NCBI GenBank assembly: GCA_019241085.1
Contig: JAFAXH010000119.1
Coordinates: 1-49,776, forward strand
Length of the DNA stretch: 49,776 nt
Reading direction: 5' to 3'
From: Verrucomicrobiota bacterium
Lineage (GTDB): Bacteria > Verrucomicrobiota > Verrucomicrobiia > Chthoniobacterales > SZAS-18
The first letter of the stretch is position 1; every line of letters begins with the position of its first letter. This document shows positions 24,967 through 33,652 of the stretch, one piece after another. Below the pieces are notes generated by a model that was given only the letters and a program-made list of their open reading frames with translations, was not told the DNA's origin and did not search any database. The translations under genes were made by a program, and so were the position numbers.

Positions 24967-25845
24967 ATGAAAACGCCGATCCGCCTGTTGCTCGCCGACG
25001 TGGACGGCACGTTGGTAACAAAAGAAAAAGTGCTCACCGCGCGCGCCGTCGCCGCCGTGCGCCGCTTGGGCGAGGCGGGCGTGGCGTTTGCGATCACGAG
25101 CGGCCGGCCGCCGCGCGGCATGGCGATGTTGATCGAGCCGCTGCGAATCACGACGCCGGTGGCCGGTTTCAACGGCGGCTTGTTCGTGCAACCCGACGAT
25201 CTCGACGCGATCCTCGAAGAGCGCACGCTCGGCCGCGCCGTCGTCGCCGAGACCATCGCCATCATCGAGCAACACGGTCTCGGCGCGTGGATTTACCAAG
25301 GCACGGATTGGTTCGTCCACGAGCGCCACGGCGCGCACGTGGACAAGGAGGAATGGACGGTGAAATTTCCGCCCACCGTGGTCGCCGCCTACACGCCCGC
25401 GATGATGGAGCGCGTGGCCAAAGTCGTCGGCGTCTCCGACGATCTCGACGCGGTCGCGCGCTGCGAAACCGCCGTGCGCGCCCGCTTCGCCGGCGACGTT
25501 GCGCGCACGAAGCAATGCAGTCCCGCGCGCGACGATCCGCCCAGCCGCGTTTCGGCGGCGCGTTCGCAGCCGTATTATCTCGACGTGACGCATCCCGACG
25601 CGAACAAAGGCGCGGTCGTCCACGCGCTCGCGCGGATGTTAAAAATCCAGCCCGCCGAGATCGCGACGATTGGCGATCAGCCGAACGACGTGCTGATGTT
25701 TGAGCAAGGCGGGATGTCCATCGCGATGGGCCAGGCGAGCGACGCCGTGAAAGCGAAGGCGCACGAAGTCACCACCTCCTGCGACGACGAAGGCTTCGCC
25801 AACGCCATCGAGCGTTTCATTCTCCCAAAATCGGCCGCGCAGTAA
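24967..25845 (+). CDS. HAD-superfamily Cof-type phosphatase
   Basis: A 292-residue cytoplasmic HAD hydrolase. Motif I is DVDGTLV (D11, D13), motif II is ITSGRPPRG, and motif IV is GDQPNDVLMFEQGG, with a C2-type cap between them. The C-terminal AKAHEVTTSCDDEGFANAI is the common Cof ending. Members dephosphorylate sugar phosphates or other small phosphoesters; the exact substrate is unknown. A short insertion (KQCSPARDDPPSRVSAARSQ) precedes the conserved Lys region and is unusual. The ATG at 24967 is preferred over a TTG nine bases upstream. It lies just before a class I aldolase gene. Confidence 0.92.
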   Translation: MKTPIRLLLADVDGTLVTKEKVLTARAVAAVRRLGEAGVAFAITSGRPPRGMAMLIEPLRITTPVAGFNGGLFVQPDDLDAILEERTLGRAVVAETIAIIEQHGLGAWIYQGTDWFVHERHGAHVDKEEWTVKFPPTVVAAYTPAMMERVAKVVGVSDDLDAVARCETAVRARFAGDVARTKQCSPARDDPPSRVSAARSQPYYLDVTHPDANKGAVVHALARMLKIQPAEIATIGDQPNDVLMFEQGGMSIAMGQASDAVKAKAHEVTTSCDDEGFANAIERFILPKSAAQ

Positions 25846-25867
25846 GAAATTCCCAAAGAAAAAAACC

Positions 25868-26803
25868 ATGTCCACCGCTTCTTCTCCCCGCGTCCAGGAA
25901 ATCCTCTCCTGGTATGGCGCCGACAACGTCGGCACGCTGACGAACCTCGCGCGCCTCATGAATTTCGGCCGGCTCGCCGGCACCGGCAAATTCGTCATCC
26001 TGCCCGTCGATCAAGGCTTCGAGCACGGCCCGGCGCGCTCCTTTGCCCCGAACCCTCCGGCGTATGATCCGCGCTACCATTTCCAGTTCGCGCTCGACGC
26101 CGGCTGCAACGCCTACGCGGCGCCGCTCGGTTTTCTCGCCGCCGGCGCGCGGGACTTCGCGCACACCGGGCTGCCGTTGATTTTGAAAGTCAACGACCAC
26201 GACCTGCTCGGCGGCGACGAGAAAGACCCGGACCAAGCCTTGACCGGCTCGGTCGAGGACGCCTTGCGCCTCGGCTGCGCCGCCATCGGCTTCACGATCT
26301 ACCCAGGCTCGACGCACGCCCGCGGCATGTATGAGGAAATCCGCGCGCTCGGCCAGCAGGCCCGGGAAGCCGGCCTGGCCGTGGTGATCTGGAGCTATCC
26401 GCGCGGCTCGGCCTTGAGCAAGGAAGGCGAAACGGCGCTCGACGTGTGCGGCTACGCCGCGCACCTCGCGGCGCAACTCGGCGCGCACATCATCAAAGTC
26501 AAATTGCCGAGCGCGCACCTCGAACAGGACGCGGCGCGGAAGGTTTACGAAAAAGAAGCCATCCCGCGCGCGACCATCGCCGAGCGCGTGGCGCACGTCG
26601 TGAAATGCTGCTTCGACGGCCGCCGCATCGTCATCTTCAGCGGCGGCGCCGCGGAAGCCGAAGACAAGCTGCTCGAACAAATCCGCGGCATCCAGGCTGG
26701 CGGCGGCTTTGGCTCCATCATCGGCCGCAATTCTTTTACCCGCCCGAAAGCCGACGCGCTGAAGTTGCTCGGCACGATCATGAACATCTACGCGGGGAAA
26801 TAG
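25868..26803 (+). CDS. fbaB: Class I fructose-bisphosphate aldolase (DhnA/FbaB family)
   Basis: A 311-residue protein with the DhnA/FbaB pattern: VILPVDQGFEHGPARSF, NAYAAPLGFLAAG, LPLILKVNDHDLLGG, GFTIYPGSTH, VIWSYPRG and HIIKVKLPSA, where the Lys of KVK is the likely Schiff-base residue. GRNSF near the end binds phosphate. It cleaves fructose-1,6-bisphosphate to triose phosphates, or works in the gluconeogenic direction. It is the third gene in the run after the channel and HAD genes (gap 22 bases). A related function (2-amino-3,7-dideoxy-D-threo-hept-6-ulosonate synthase) is possible in this superfamily, but the length and motifs favour aldolase. tkt lies further downstream on the other strand. 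Confidence 0.9.
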   Translation: MSTASSPRVQEILSWYGADNVGTLTNLARLMNFGRLAGTGKFVILPVDQGFEHGPARSFAPNPPAYDPRYHFQFALDAGCNAYAAPLGFLAAGARDFAHTGLPLILKVNDHDLLGGDEKDPDQALTGSVEDALRLGCAAIGFTIYPGSTHARGMYEEIRALGQQAREAGLAVVIWSYPRGSALSKEGETALDVCGYAAHLAAQLGAHIIKVKLPSAHLEQDAARKVYEKEAIPRATIAERVAHVVKCCFDGRRIVIFSGGAAEAEDKLLEQIRGIQAGGGFGSIIGRNSFTRPKADALKLLGTIMNIYAGK

Positions 26804-27274
26804 CGGCTGTTAGCTCACGTGTGAGCACTATACGCTCCGTCAGGCAAACAAAGCGCTACCTTCCAGCCCAGCAGCCCATCGGCAGCATCCGCCGTCTCCC
26901 GTGCCTGGACACCCGCGGCTGGCCCGGCGCGTCGGGCGTGTAGTTATGAACGGTGTCCGCTCACTGGTTCTACATCCCAAACTAATCGCGTGCCCGCTTC
27001 GAAGTAACCTTAGCGCTTATCCGTCTGCGGCTGCTCCACCGCCGGGCCATAACCATCTTCGGACCGCGCCCCCGCAGCAAACGTCGGTGGCACCTCGACG
27101 AAACGCATTTCGTCCCGCGACGGCCACGACCATTGTAAAGAGACATTTCACGATGCGGGTCGATGAGCAAACGCGGCCACGTAAAAGAACTGCGCGATCG
27201 TCCTCATTTGTGTGTTCCGGAAACGCCCCGCCAATGCCGGCAGGCCACCATGTCCCGAAACTTAAAAGCTTCGA
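26804..27274. other. Gene-poor stretch after the aldolase gene; no gene recognised
   Basis: About 470 bases without a convincing gene. It opens with a small perfect palindrome, GCTCAC-GT-GTGAGC (26813-26826), 10 bases after the aldolase stop, which could be a weak terminator. The rest has several short open frames on both strands, but none has a plausible composition or motif. Base composition shifts from GC-rich at the left to AT-richer towards the unknown gene pair. It may hold decayed remnants of inserted DNA; that is inference. Confidence 0.5.
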
Positions 27275-27670
27275 CTACTTTGCCGCTACCGACTCACGGC
27301 TGCGGATGTTACGAATGCGACCGAACTCTTTCAACAAGTCAACCACAAACCGATTCAGAACTTGCGCTTCACACCGGCCTTTTTCGTGAGCGCAGTCATA
27401 AAGTTGAATCGCGGTATCGGCATTATGCCGGGCTGCTTGACCGAGATAATGAGAAGACGGAAACGCCGGCAACGCGTTGGCGATCTGGTGAGAAAGTGCG
27501 CTCGGATCGAAGTAGGAAGGCAACGGATGGGAAGCCAGCGGGCTGAGTAAATCAAACAAAGTAGCAAGAAAATCTCGGTAATCGTCTCTGCGCTGGACAT
27601 CATTTTCAAGCCACTGCACCGAATCATCGTCGAGATTCTCGAAAATCATTACTTGTTCTTGGTCAGACAT
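27275..27670 (-). CDS. Unknown protein B of an AT-richer two-gene module
   Basis: A 131-residue acidic protein (SDQEQVMIFENLDDDSVQWL at the start), mostly helical in appearance, ending in a mixed-charge helix. No family or catalytic motif is recognised; no signal peptide or membrane helix. Its ATG lies inside the end of the upstream gene: the start and the stop of protein A overlap by 8 bases, so translation is probably coupled. A candidate ribosome site (AGGGA) lies 11 bases before the ATG. Base composition is clearly AT-richer than the flanking aldolase and transketolase genes, suggesting transfer. It could work with protein A as a pair. Confidence 0.65.
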   Translation of the reverse strand: MSDQEQVMIFENLDDDSVQWLENDVQRRDDYRDFLATLFDLLSPLASHPLPSYFDPSALSHQIANALPAFPSSHYLGQAARHNADTAIQLYDCAHEKGRCEAQVLNRFVVDLLKEFGRIRNIRSRESVAAK

Positions 27671-28238
27671 TTGGGCAATTCCCTTCGAGGATTTCCAAAG
27701 CTTGGTAGGAATCAAGATATCCACCGTGCATAATCACGTCAATGACCAAGCGTTTGAAGTCAGGATGCGTTGTGAAATCGAGAAAGAGAATTTCAAATTC
27801 GTTTTCTCGGAGGTCTTTGATCAGGTATTCCGCGGAGCCGGTGACCAAGCCCGAACCGGCAATCGTGCGCCGGGGCACCGCGATTTTACCCAAGTCGATT
27901 CGGAAAACAATCGGATAAAAGAAAAGAATAGAAACAGCGGAGCAAACCCGTTTTAAGGCGACAGCAAGGGCAGCGTCAACTCGGTCCGCGGCGGTTTGAT
28001 GATCAACTGCCTTGAGAAGTTTGGCCCGCCGGCCTTCCATGAAGGGATCGAATTCATCTTTGTCTTTCCACGGTTTGTAGAGGTTCTGATAAATCTCAAG
28101 TGGGTTAGAAGAGCTCGGATTATTTAAGCGATACGGAAAAAACTCTTTGGCGACCCAAGTATGGTGTTGGCCGTCAAAAAAATAATGTCCTAAAATCCAG
28201 TCTATAGCGGTTTTCGTGCCGTAATAATAGTTAGTCAT
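27663..28238 (-). CDS. Unknown protein A of an AT-richer two-gene module
   Basis: A 191-residue protein beginning TNYYYGTKTAIDWILGHYFF, followed by HTWVAKEFFPYRLNNPSSSN and YQNLYKPWKDKDEF, with an ILFLDFTTHPDFKRLVIDVI segment near the end. The aromatic-rich N-terminus and the spacing of conserved-looking motifs (EFFPYR..NPSSSNP, YPIVFRIDL, AGSGL) suggest a real family, but I cannot name it. There is no signal peptide and no membrane helix; it looks cytoplasmic. It is the first gene of a coupled pair with protein B. A perfect 8-base inverted repeat (28245-28252 and 28267-28274) lies just upstream. The gene is AT-richer than its neighbours. Possibilities include a defence or phage-derived function; none is supported by a motif. 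Confidence 0.7.
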   Translation of the reverse strand: MTNYYYGTKTAIDWILGHYFFDGQHHTWVAKEFFPYRLNNPSSSNPLEIYQNLYKPWKDKDEFDPFMEGRRAKLLKAVDHQTAADRVDAALAVALKRVCSAVSILFFYPIVFRIDLGKIAVPRRTIAGSGLVTGSAEYLIKDLRENEFEILFLDFTTHPDFKRLVIDVIMHGGYLDSYQALEILEGNCPNV

Positions 28239-28244
28239 TTATGG

Positions 28245-28274
28245 GATAGCCCGAATGATCTACAGAGGGCTATC
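28245..28274. promoter_or_regulatory. 8-base inverted repeat between tkt and unknown gene A
   Basis: GATAGCCC and GGGCTATC, perfect complements, are separated by 14 bases in the 47-base gap upstream of gene A and downstream of the tkt stop. It could be a transcription-factor operator for gene A or a weak tkt terminator. No T-run follows. Confidence 0.35.
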
Positions 28275-28285
28275 GCGACAGTCAA

Positions 28286-30352
28286 TCAAGACGCACCGGG
28301 AACATTTTTGGCGATGCTCTTCGCCGCCTCGACGACGTGCTCCGCGGTGATGCCGAGTTCCTTCATCACCTTGTCGCCGGGGGCGGAGATGCCGAAGCGG
28401 TTGATGCCGAGGCAGAGGCCGTCGAGGCCGACGTAGGGCGCCCAGCTCGATGACACGCTGGCTTCGATGCTCACGCGGCGGCGGCATGACTTGGGCAGCA
28501 CTTCCTCTTTGTAAGCATCCGGCTGGCGGTCGAAGCGCGCGAAGCAGGGGAGGCTCACCACGCGGGTTCCGGCGCCGAGCGTTTCGGCGGCTTTCATCGC
28601 GTGCTGGAGTTCGCTGCCGGCACTGAGCAGGATGAGGTCGAGCTTGGCGGTTTCTTTCTTCGCGATGTAACCGCCTTTGAGCACGCCTTCGCGGCGTTCC
28701 TTCGCGGGGATGGAAGTTAAAAGCGGCACGGCCTGGCGGCTGAGGGCGAGCAACGTCGGGCCGTCGGTGCGTTCGAGGGCGGCGACAAACGCGCCGGCCG
28801 TTTCCTCGGGATCGGCGGGACGGACCACGTCGAGGTTCGGGATGACCCGCAGGCCGGGGATCGTCTCAACGGGTTGATGCGTCGGACCGTCTTCGCCGAC
28901 GCCGATGGAGTCGTGAGTGAAAATATAAATGACCGGCAAATGCGACAGCGCCGCGAGCCGGATCGGCGGTCGGCAATAGTCGGCGAAGACGAGGAACGTC
29001 GCGCCGCTCGGCCGGAAGATGCCGTGCGCGGCGATGCCGTTCATGATGGAGCACATGCCGTGTTCGCGGATGCCAAAGCGGATGTTGCGTCCGCCGCGAT
29101 GGCCGGGCTTGAAGTCATCGGGGTTTTTCATGTCGCCGATGTAATTGAGCGTCGAGCCATAGAGGTCGGCGCTGCCGCCGATGAGCAGCGGCGTCGCTTT
29201 GGCTAAAGGCTGGAGCACGGTTTCGCCGGCTTTGCGCGTGGCGATCTTCGTGTCCGCGGGGAACTCGGGCACGGCGGCAAAAAGCGCGCTGACCTCGGGC
29301 GTTTTCGCTTTTGTGTCCTGCGGCAGCGTGTGGGCAAAAGCGCGCGAGGAGCCGAGTTCTTCGGCCAACTTGGGATTGGCCGCTTTCCAGGCGTCGAATT
29401 TTTTCACCCAATCCGCATAGGCCGGGTCGAGCGCCGCAGTCCGGTGTTTTTTGAAAAATTCATACACCTCGGGCGCGACATAATAATGCTCGGCCGGCAG
29501 CCCGAGACCCTTGCGCGCGGCGTCGGCAAATTTCGCGCCGCCTTCGCCGTGCGCCTTTTGCGTGCCGGCGACTTCGGGGATGCCTTTGCCGATGAGCGTC
29601 TTGGCGATGATGAATTGCGGCTTGCCGCTGCCGCCGGCGCGGGCGCGCTCGAAGGCGGCGAGAAATTCCTCCATGTCCTGCCCATCAACGACCTGCACAT
29701 CCCAACCCATCGCGGTGAATTTTTTCTCGTCGTCCTCGCTCTGCGTTTCCTTCGCCATCGCGTCGAGCGTCACGGCGTTGGAGTCGTAAATGAGGATCAA
29801 ATTATCGAGCTGCTGGTGCCCGGCGAAGGCGACCGCTTCCATCGCGACGCCTTCCTGCAAGCAGCCGTCGCCGGCGAGACAGACGATTTTGTGGTCAAAA
29901 ATCTTGTGGTCCGCCGTGTTGAACCGCGCCGCCGCCATCTGCACGCTGACGGCCATGCCGACCGAGTTGCCCACGCCCTGGCCGAGCGGGCCGGTGGTCG
30001 TTTCCACGCCGCTCGGCGCGTGGGTCAACTCCGGGTGCCCTGGCGTCTTCGAGTCGAGCTGGCGGAAGTTTTTGAGTTCCTCCAGCGTCATGTCCGCATA
30101 CCCGGCGAGGTGCAGCCACGAATAAAGGAACATTGAGCCGTGGCCGGCGGAGAGTACGAACCGGTCGCGGTTCAGCCACTCCGGATGGTCCGGGCAATGT
30201 TTCAGCGCGTGGCCGAAGAGGACGGCGCCGATCTCGGCGCAACCGAGCGGCAGACCGAGATGGCCGCTGTTGCTGGCGTGAACGGCGTCGATGGCGAGGC
30301 CGCGCGCGATGTCGGCGGCTTGGGCGAGGATGGCTTTGTCGGGAAGACTCAT
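28286..30352 (-). CDS. tkt: Transketolase
   Basis: A 688-residue thiamine-diphosphate enzyme of the pentose phosphate pathway. The ThDP motif is seen in [20 protein letters not shown], the substrate-binding segment in [18 protein letters not shown], and the second domain in [18 protein letters not shown] and [17 protein letters not shown]. All the expected regions are present and in order. The ATG at 30352 was chosen because a good ribosome binding site (AGGAG) precedes it and overlaps the pabC stop codon; an upstream in-frame extension overlaps pabC. It is the last gene of a pabB-pabC-tkt operon. It transfers two-carbon units between ketose and aldose phosphates. Confidence 0.97.
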   Translation of the reverse strand: MSLPDKAILAQAADIARGLAIDAVHASNSGHLGLPLGCAEIGAVLFGHALKHCPDHPEWLNRDRFVLSAGHGSMFLYSWLHLAGYADMTLEELKNFRQLDSKTPGHPELTHAPSGVETTTGPLGQGVGNSVGMAVSVQMAAARFNTADHKIFDHKIVCLAGDGCLQEGVAMEAVAFAGHQQLDNLILIYDSNAVTLDAMAKETQSEDDEKKFTAMGWDVQVVDGQDMEEFLAAFERARAGGSGKPQFIIAKTLIGKGIPEVAGTQKAHGEGGAKFADAARKGLGLPAEHYYVAPEVYEFFKKHRTAALDPAYADWVKKFDAWKAANPKLAEELGSSRAFAHTLPQDTKAKTPEVSALFAAVPEFPADTKIATRKAGETVLQPLAKATPLLIGGSADLYGSTLNYIGDMKNPDDFKPGHRGGRNIRFGIREHGMCSIMNGIAAHGIFRPSGATFLVFADYCRPPIRLAALSHLPVIYIFTHDSIGVGEDGPTHQPVETIPGLRVIPNLDVVRPADPEETAGAFVAALERTDGPTLLALSRQAVPLLTSIPAKERREGVLKGGYIAKKETAKLDLILLSAGSELQHAMKAAETLGAGTRVVSLPCFARFDRQPDAYKEEVLPKSCRRRVSIEASVSSSWAPYVGLDGLCLGINRFGISAPGDKVMKELGITAEHVVEAAKSIAKNVPGAS

Positions 30353-30366
30353 AATGCTTTCGGCTC

Positions 30367-31107
30367 CTAGCGGATTTCCCGTTGACACGCAAGACGATAG
30401 CGTTGGCGCAATGCGCGCGTGAGCGGGCCGAGCGCGAGAGTGCGCTCGCGCCAGCGCGTGACCGGGCAGAGGCCGAGCAGGCTGTTGGTGAGAAAAATTT
30501 CGTCCGCCGCGTCCAGCGCCGCCGGGCGCGCGCGGACCAGGTGCGTGTCGGGTTTTTCCTGCAAAATCCACCCGCGGACCACGCCGGCGCGGCAGCCGCA
30601 ATTTTCTGCCGGCGTGAAAAGTTCATCATCGCGCACCCAAAAAAGATTGGTGAACGCGCCGCTGGCGATCTCGCCGCGCTCGTTGCGCAGCAGCGCCTCG
30701 GTGCCCGGCGGCTGCGCGCGTCGCGCCTGCCAATGGGTCAGATAGCTGAACGTCTTGAAACGCGCGTCCCAGTTGTGCGCGCCGACGCGCAACGGCGAGC
30801 GCACGAGCGCAAAATTCTGCCGTGGATCGGGCAATGGCTCGGCTTGGAAAAATTGGCGCGCCCCGGCGCCGTCCGCGCCCACGAGCCAGCGCCAGCGGCC
30901 GTCCGCTTGCGGCAACGCGCCGGTTGCTGCGCGGAAATCAACGGCATCGCCGCGCAACAAGCCGAGCGCGGCGCAGGCGCGTTGCAGCGAGCGCCAATGC
31001 GCCTCGACAAACAGCGCCCGCCCGCGCTCGACGCGCAGCGTTTCAAACACACCCAGCCACGGTTGCCACGCGCTGCCCGGCGGCAGGATTTCCAGCGCCG
31101 GATTCAC
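30367..31107 (-). CDS. pabC: Aminodeoxychorismate lyase (class IV aminotransferase fold)
   Basis: A 246-residue PLP enzyme with class IV features: [20 protein letters not shown] at the start, the catalytic Lys in [16 protein letters not shown], then [31 protein letters not shown] and [14 protein letters not shown]. It converts 4-amino-4-deoxychorismate to p-aminobenzoate for folate. A branched-chain or D-amino-acid transaminase is less likely next to pabB. The GTG start at 31107 overlaps the pabB TGA (GTGA), a standard coupling signal. A longer frame from a GTG at 31158 exists, but its first 17 residues are coded by the hairpin element described below, so the inner start is preferred. tkt follows after 14 bases. 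Confidence 0.88.
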   Translation of the reverse strand: MNPALEILPPGSAWQPWLGVFETLRVERGRALFVEAHWRSLQRACAALGLLRGDAVDFRAATGALPQADGRWRWLVGADGAGARQFFQAEPLPDPRQNFALVRSPLRVGAHNWDARFKTFSYLTHWQARRAQPPGTEALLRNERGEIASGAFTNLFWVRDDELFTPAENCGCRAGVVRGWILQEKPDTHLVRARPAALDAADEIFLTNSLLGLCPVTRWRERTLALGPLTRALRQRYRLACQREIR

Positions 31108-32372
31108 AAAGGTAGGGACGCTTCGCCGAAGCGTCCGTGATTTTTTGTCGGACGCCACGGCTGCTCAGAAACAAATGGGACGCCTCGGAAATGCGCTCCT
31201 GCCTGAGCGTAACGCGCCACCGCCGCGCGCAAGCCCGCGCCCTTGTGCATCGTCTCCTCCCACTCGCGGGCCGGCACCGAGTCCGCCGTGATTCCAGCGC
31301 CGACGTGGTAGTGCAGTTCGCCGCGCCGCGCGTCGTGAACGAGCGTGCGGATGGCGATGGAAAACGCCGCGCTCCGGCCGTCGAGTCCGAACCAGCCGAT
31401 GGCGCCCGTGTAAACGCCGCGCGGCGTCGCGCGTTCGAGTTCGGCGATGATTTCCATCGCCCCTTTTTTCGGCGCGCCCGTGATCGAGCCGCCGGGAAAA
31501 CAAGCCGCCAGCGCGCCGACCGGCGACACGTCGGCGCGCAGTTGGCCGGTGACGGTGGAAACGAGGTGATGCACTTGCGCGAAATGCTCCAGCCGCAACA
31601 GATCGGGCGCCGCGACGCTGCCAAATGCGCAGACCCGGCCGAGGTCGTTGCGCAAGAGATCGGTAATCATGAGCAATTCCGCCCGTTCCTTCGGATCGCG
31701 CTGCAACTCGGTGGCGAGCTGCCGGTCCGCCGTCGGGTTCACGCCGCGCGGCCGGGTGCCCTTGATCGGCCGCGTCGTGATGCGTCCGCCAGGATCGACG
31801 CGCAGAAATAATTCCGGCGACGCGGACAAAATCGTCGTGCCCGCGCCCGTGTCGATGAACGCCGCGCCCGGCGCCGGGCTGGCCGCGAGCAGTTGCTCAA
31901 AGAGCGCGTGCGGACTGCCGGAAAATTCCGCGGCAAAACGCTGCGCCAGATTGACCTGATAAATATCGCCCGCCGCAATGTGCGCCTGTGCCGCGCGCAC
32001 GGCGGACTCGAAATTGGCGCGGGAGAAATTTGCTTGCCAAGGTCCGATGCGCCGTTCGCCGTCGCTGCTGACGCCGCGTTGTTCCGACCAAAGCCGCGTT
32101 GGCTGGCCGGCTGGCGAAAACGTCCAGTCGGGAAAAATGCCGAACCAGAAGTCGCCTTCGTAATTCACAAAGCCGACCGCGCCGCCGGCGGGATGACAGG
32201 CTGCCGCGCCGCCGACCTGCGCCCGGGCGTTCTCGCGCCGATGCCGCCGCAGCGCGTCTTCCAGCCGCGCCCATTCGCCCGCGCGGCCGACGACGATTTC
32301 CACCGGTTCCGCCGCCTGTAAAAGCCAGCCGGGCGCGAGCCAGGAGTTGAGCGAAACGAAGGGCGCGGACAT
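31104..32372 (-). CDS. pabB: Aminodeoxychorismate synthase component I
   Basis: A 422-residue chorismate-binding enzyme. The active-site Lys is in RPIKGTRPRG, the PIKGT form seen in PabB rather than anthranilate synthase TrpE (PIAGT). Other family blocks are GDIYQVNLAQRF, LLMITDLLRNDLGRVC, FPGGSITGAPKKGAMEIIAE and GAIGWFGLDG. It makes 4-amino-4-deoxychorismate with the PabA glutaminase, which is not in the window. The C-terminal last 16 residues or so ([16 protein letters not shown]) are encoded by a hairpin repeat and are not family sequence. It overlaps pabC by GTGA and is divergent from hisG across a perfect inverted repeat. TrpE remains possible but less likely. Confidence 0.9.
   Translation of the reverse strand: MSAPFVSLNSWLAPGWLLQAAEPVEIVVGRAGEWARLEDALRRHRRENARAQVGGAAACHPAGGAVGFVNYEGDFWFGIFPDWTFSPAGQPTRLWSEQRGVSSDGERRIGPWQANFSRANFESAVRAAQAHIAAGDIYQVNLAQRFAAEFSGSPHALFEQLLAASPAPGAAFIDTGAGTTILSASPELFLRVDPGGRITTRPIKGTRPRGVNPTADRQLATELQRDPKERAELLMITDLLRNDLGRVCAFGSVAAPDLLRLEHFAQVHHLVSTVTGQLRADVSPVGALAACFPGGSITGAPKKGAMEIIAELERATPRGVYTGAIGWFGLDGRSAAFSIAIRTLVHDARRGELHYHVGAGITADSVPAREWEETMHKGAGLRAAVARYAQAGAHFRGVPFVSEQPWRPTKNHGRFGEASLPL
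31107..31152. repeat. REP-like hairpin copy inside the pabB 3' end
   Basis: A perfect 9-base stem, GGACGCTTC and GAAGCGTCC with loop GCC, lies at 31116-31136 with conserved flanks GGTA on the left and CGTGA and a T-rich tail on the right. The 38-base block 31111-31148 matches 40501-40538 with only five differences, one pair of which is compensatory. It lies wholly inside the pabB coding end, immediately upstream of the preferred pabC start. Confidence 0.85.
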
Positions 32373-32380
32373 GCCAGGTT

Positions 32381-32481
32381 AAATGACCTCGCGCAAAGGA
32401 CGCAAAGCCGCAAAGGGTCAGAAAAAGAAAGCTGTAGTTTTCAATCCTTTGCGGCTTTGCGTCCTTTGCGCGAGGTCCATT
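32381..32481. repeat. Inverted repeat D (perfect 32-base arms) between pabB and hisG
   Basis: Arms 32385-32416 and 32446-32477 are perfect reverse complements of 32 bases (GACCTCGCGCAAAGGACGCA on the left), extended by an imperfect AAAT/ATTT end. The loop is 29 bases. It lies in the divergent pabB-hisG gap, so both 5' regions would carry it or the promoters lie beside it. Confidence 0.95.
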
Positions 32482-32573
32482 TGAGCAAACAGGATGTGAA
32501 AAATCCGCAACGACGCGCGGGATGACAGCGGAAACAATCAATGCTACAGGAGCGCCCCGCGCCTCATCGCAGC

Positions 32574-33476
32574 ATGAACGCTCCCGCTTCCGCCGACAAC
32601 AATTCCCGCGTCTTGAGCATCGGCCTGCCCACGGGCAGTTTGCACGAGGCGACGCTGGCGCTCTTTGCCAAGGCTGGCTACCAGATTTCCGGTTCGTCGC
32701 GTTCGTATAAACCGAGCATCGACGATCCCGAGTTGCGCGTGCGGCTCTTGCGCGCGCAGGAAATCTCGCGCTACGTCGAGCACGGGTTTCTCGATTGCGG
32801 ACTCACCGGCCGCGATTGGATCGCGGAGAACGGCTCGCAGGTGGAAGTCCTCTGCGACCTGCCGTTTTCCAAAGTCTCCGCCGCGCCGACCCGCTGGGTG
32901 CTCGTGGTGCCCAACGACTCGCCGATCCGCACCGTCGCCGACCTCGCCGGCAAGCGCATCGCCACGGAAGCCGTCGGCTTGACGCGGCGATTTTTGGAAA
33001 AGGAAAACGTGCGCGCCGAGGTCGAATTTTCCTGGGGCGCGACGGAGGTGAAGGTGCCCGACCTCGTCGATGCCATCGTCGATATCACCGAGACCGGCTC
33101 GTCGCTGCGCGCCAACAATCTGCGCATCGTCGCCACGCTGTTGGAGAGCTACCCGCAGCTCATCGCCAACCGCACGGCGTTCACTGACCCGTGGAAAAAG
33201 GACAAGCTCGACCGCTTGCAAATCCTGCTTCAGGGCGCGCTGGCCGCGCGCGACAAGGTGGGCTTAAAAATGAACCTGCCGGAAAAAGAGTTGCAAAAGC
33301 TCATCGCCACCCTACCGTCGCTCCGCGAGCCGACCGTCTCGCCGCTGGCCCACTCCGGGTGGGTGGCGGTGGAGACGATCATCGATGAAAAAGTCGTCCG
33401 CGAGCTGATTCCCACGTTGAAGCGGCTCGGCGCGGAAGGCATCATCGAATACCCGCTCAACAAAGTCGTTTACTAG
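32574..33476 (+). CDS. hisG: ATP phosphoribosyltransferase, long form (HisG_L)
   Basis: A 300-residue enzyme that starts histidine synthesis by joining ATP and PRPP. The catalytic half includes [37 protein letters not shown], and the PRPP-binding loop [18 protein letters not shown]. The C-terminal 80 residues ([20 protein letters not shown], then [20 protein letters not shown]) are the ACT-like regulatory domain of the long form, which gives histidine feedback inhibition and needs no HisZ. The ATG at 32574 begins just before the family start; an upstream ATG at 32541 is less likely. No other his gene is adjacent. Confidence 0.95.
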   Translation: MNAPASADNNSRVLSIGLPTGSLHEATLALFAKAGYQISGSSRSYKPSIDDPELRVRLLRAQEISRYVEHGFLDCGLTGRDWIAENGSQVEVLCDLPFSKVSAAPTRWVLVVPNDSPIRTVADLAGKRIATEAVGLTRRFLEKENVRAEVEFSWGATEVKVPDLVDAIVDITETGSSLRANNLRIVATLLESYPQLIANRTAFTDPWKKDKLDRLQILLQGALAARDKVGLKMNLPEKELQKLIATLPSLREPTVSPLAHSGWVAVETIIDEKVVRELIPTLKRLGAEGIIEYPLNKVVY

Positions 33477-33527
33477 ATCGCAAGCACGTCAATATTTGCC
33501 GCGCAATCCGTTGCTGTGGCGCTACTT

Positions 33528-33632
33528 ATGGGTTCGTTAAAGAAAAGAAGAAAAGCCAAGATTTCCAAGCACAAACGCCGCAAGCGGATGAAGGAAAACC
33601 GCCACAAGAAGCGTTTGCGCTACAAGAGCTAG
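33528..33632 (+). CDS. AURKAIP1/COX24-domain small basic ribosomal protein (bS22-like)
   Basis: A 34-residue protein, MGSLKKRRKAKISKHKRRKR at its start, with 19 Lys/Arg residues. It matches the short AURKAIP1/COX24 C-terminal domain seen in many bacteria; the actinobacterial member is ribosomal protein bS22, and mitochondrial mS38 shares the motif. It should sit in the small ribosomal subunit near the decoding region. It lies between hisG and the TPR gene on the same strand, starting 51 bases after the hisG stop. No clear ribosome site precedes the ATG, as is common in this phylum. It is easily missed by gene finders because of its size. Confidence 0.82.
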   Translation: MGSLKKRRKAKISKHKRRKRMKENRHKKRLRYKS

Positions 33633-33652
33633 CGGGCTACGTTGCCGCCCGT

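Noticed and set aside
26901..27389. A 162-codon plus-strand frame in the gene-poor stretch
   Set aside because: The composition is patchy, it overlaps the end of unknown gene B on the other strand, and no motif or ribosome site supports it.
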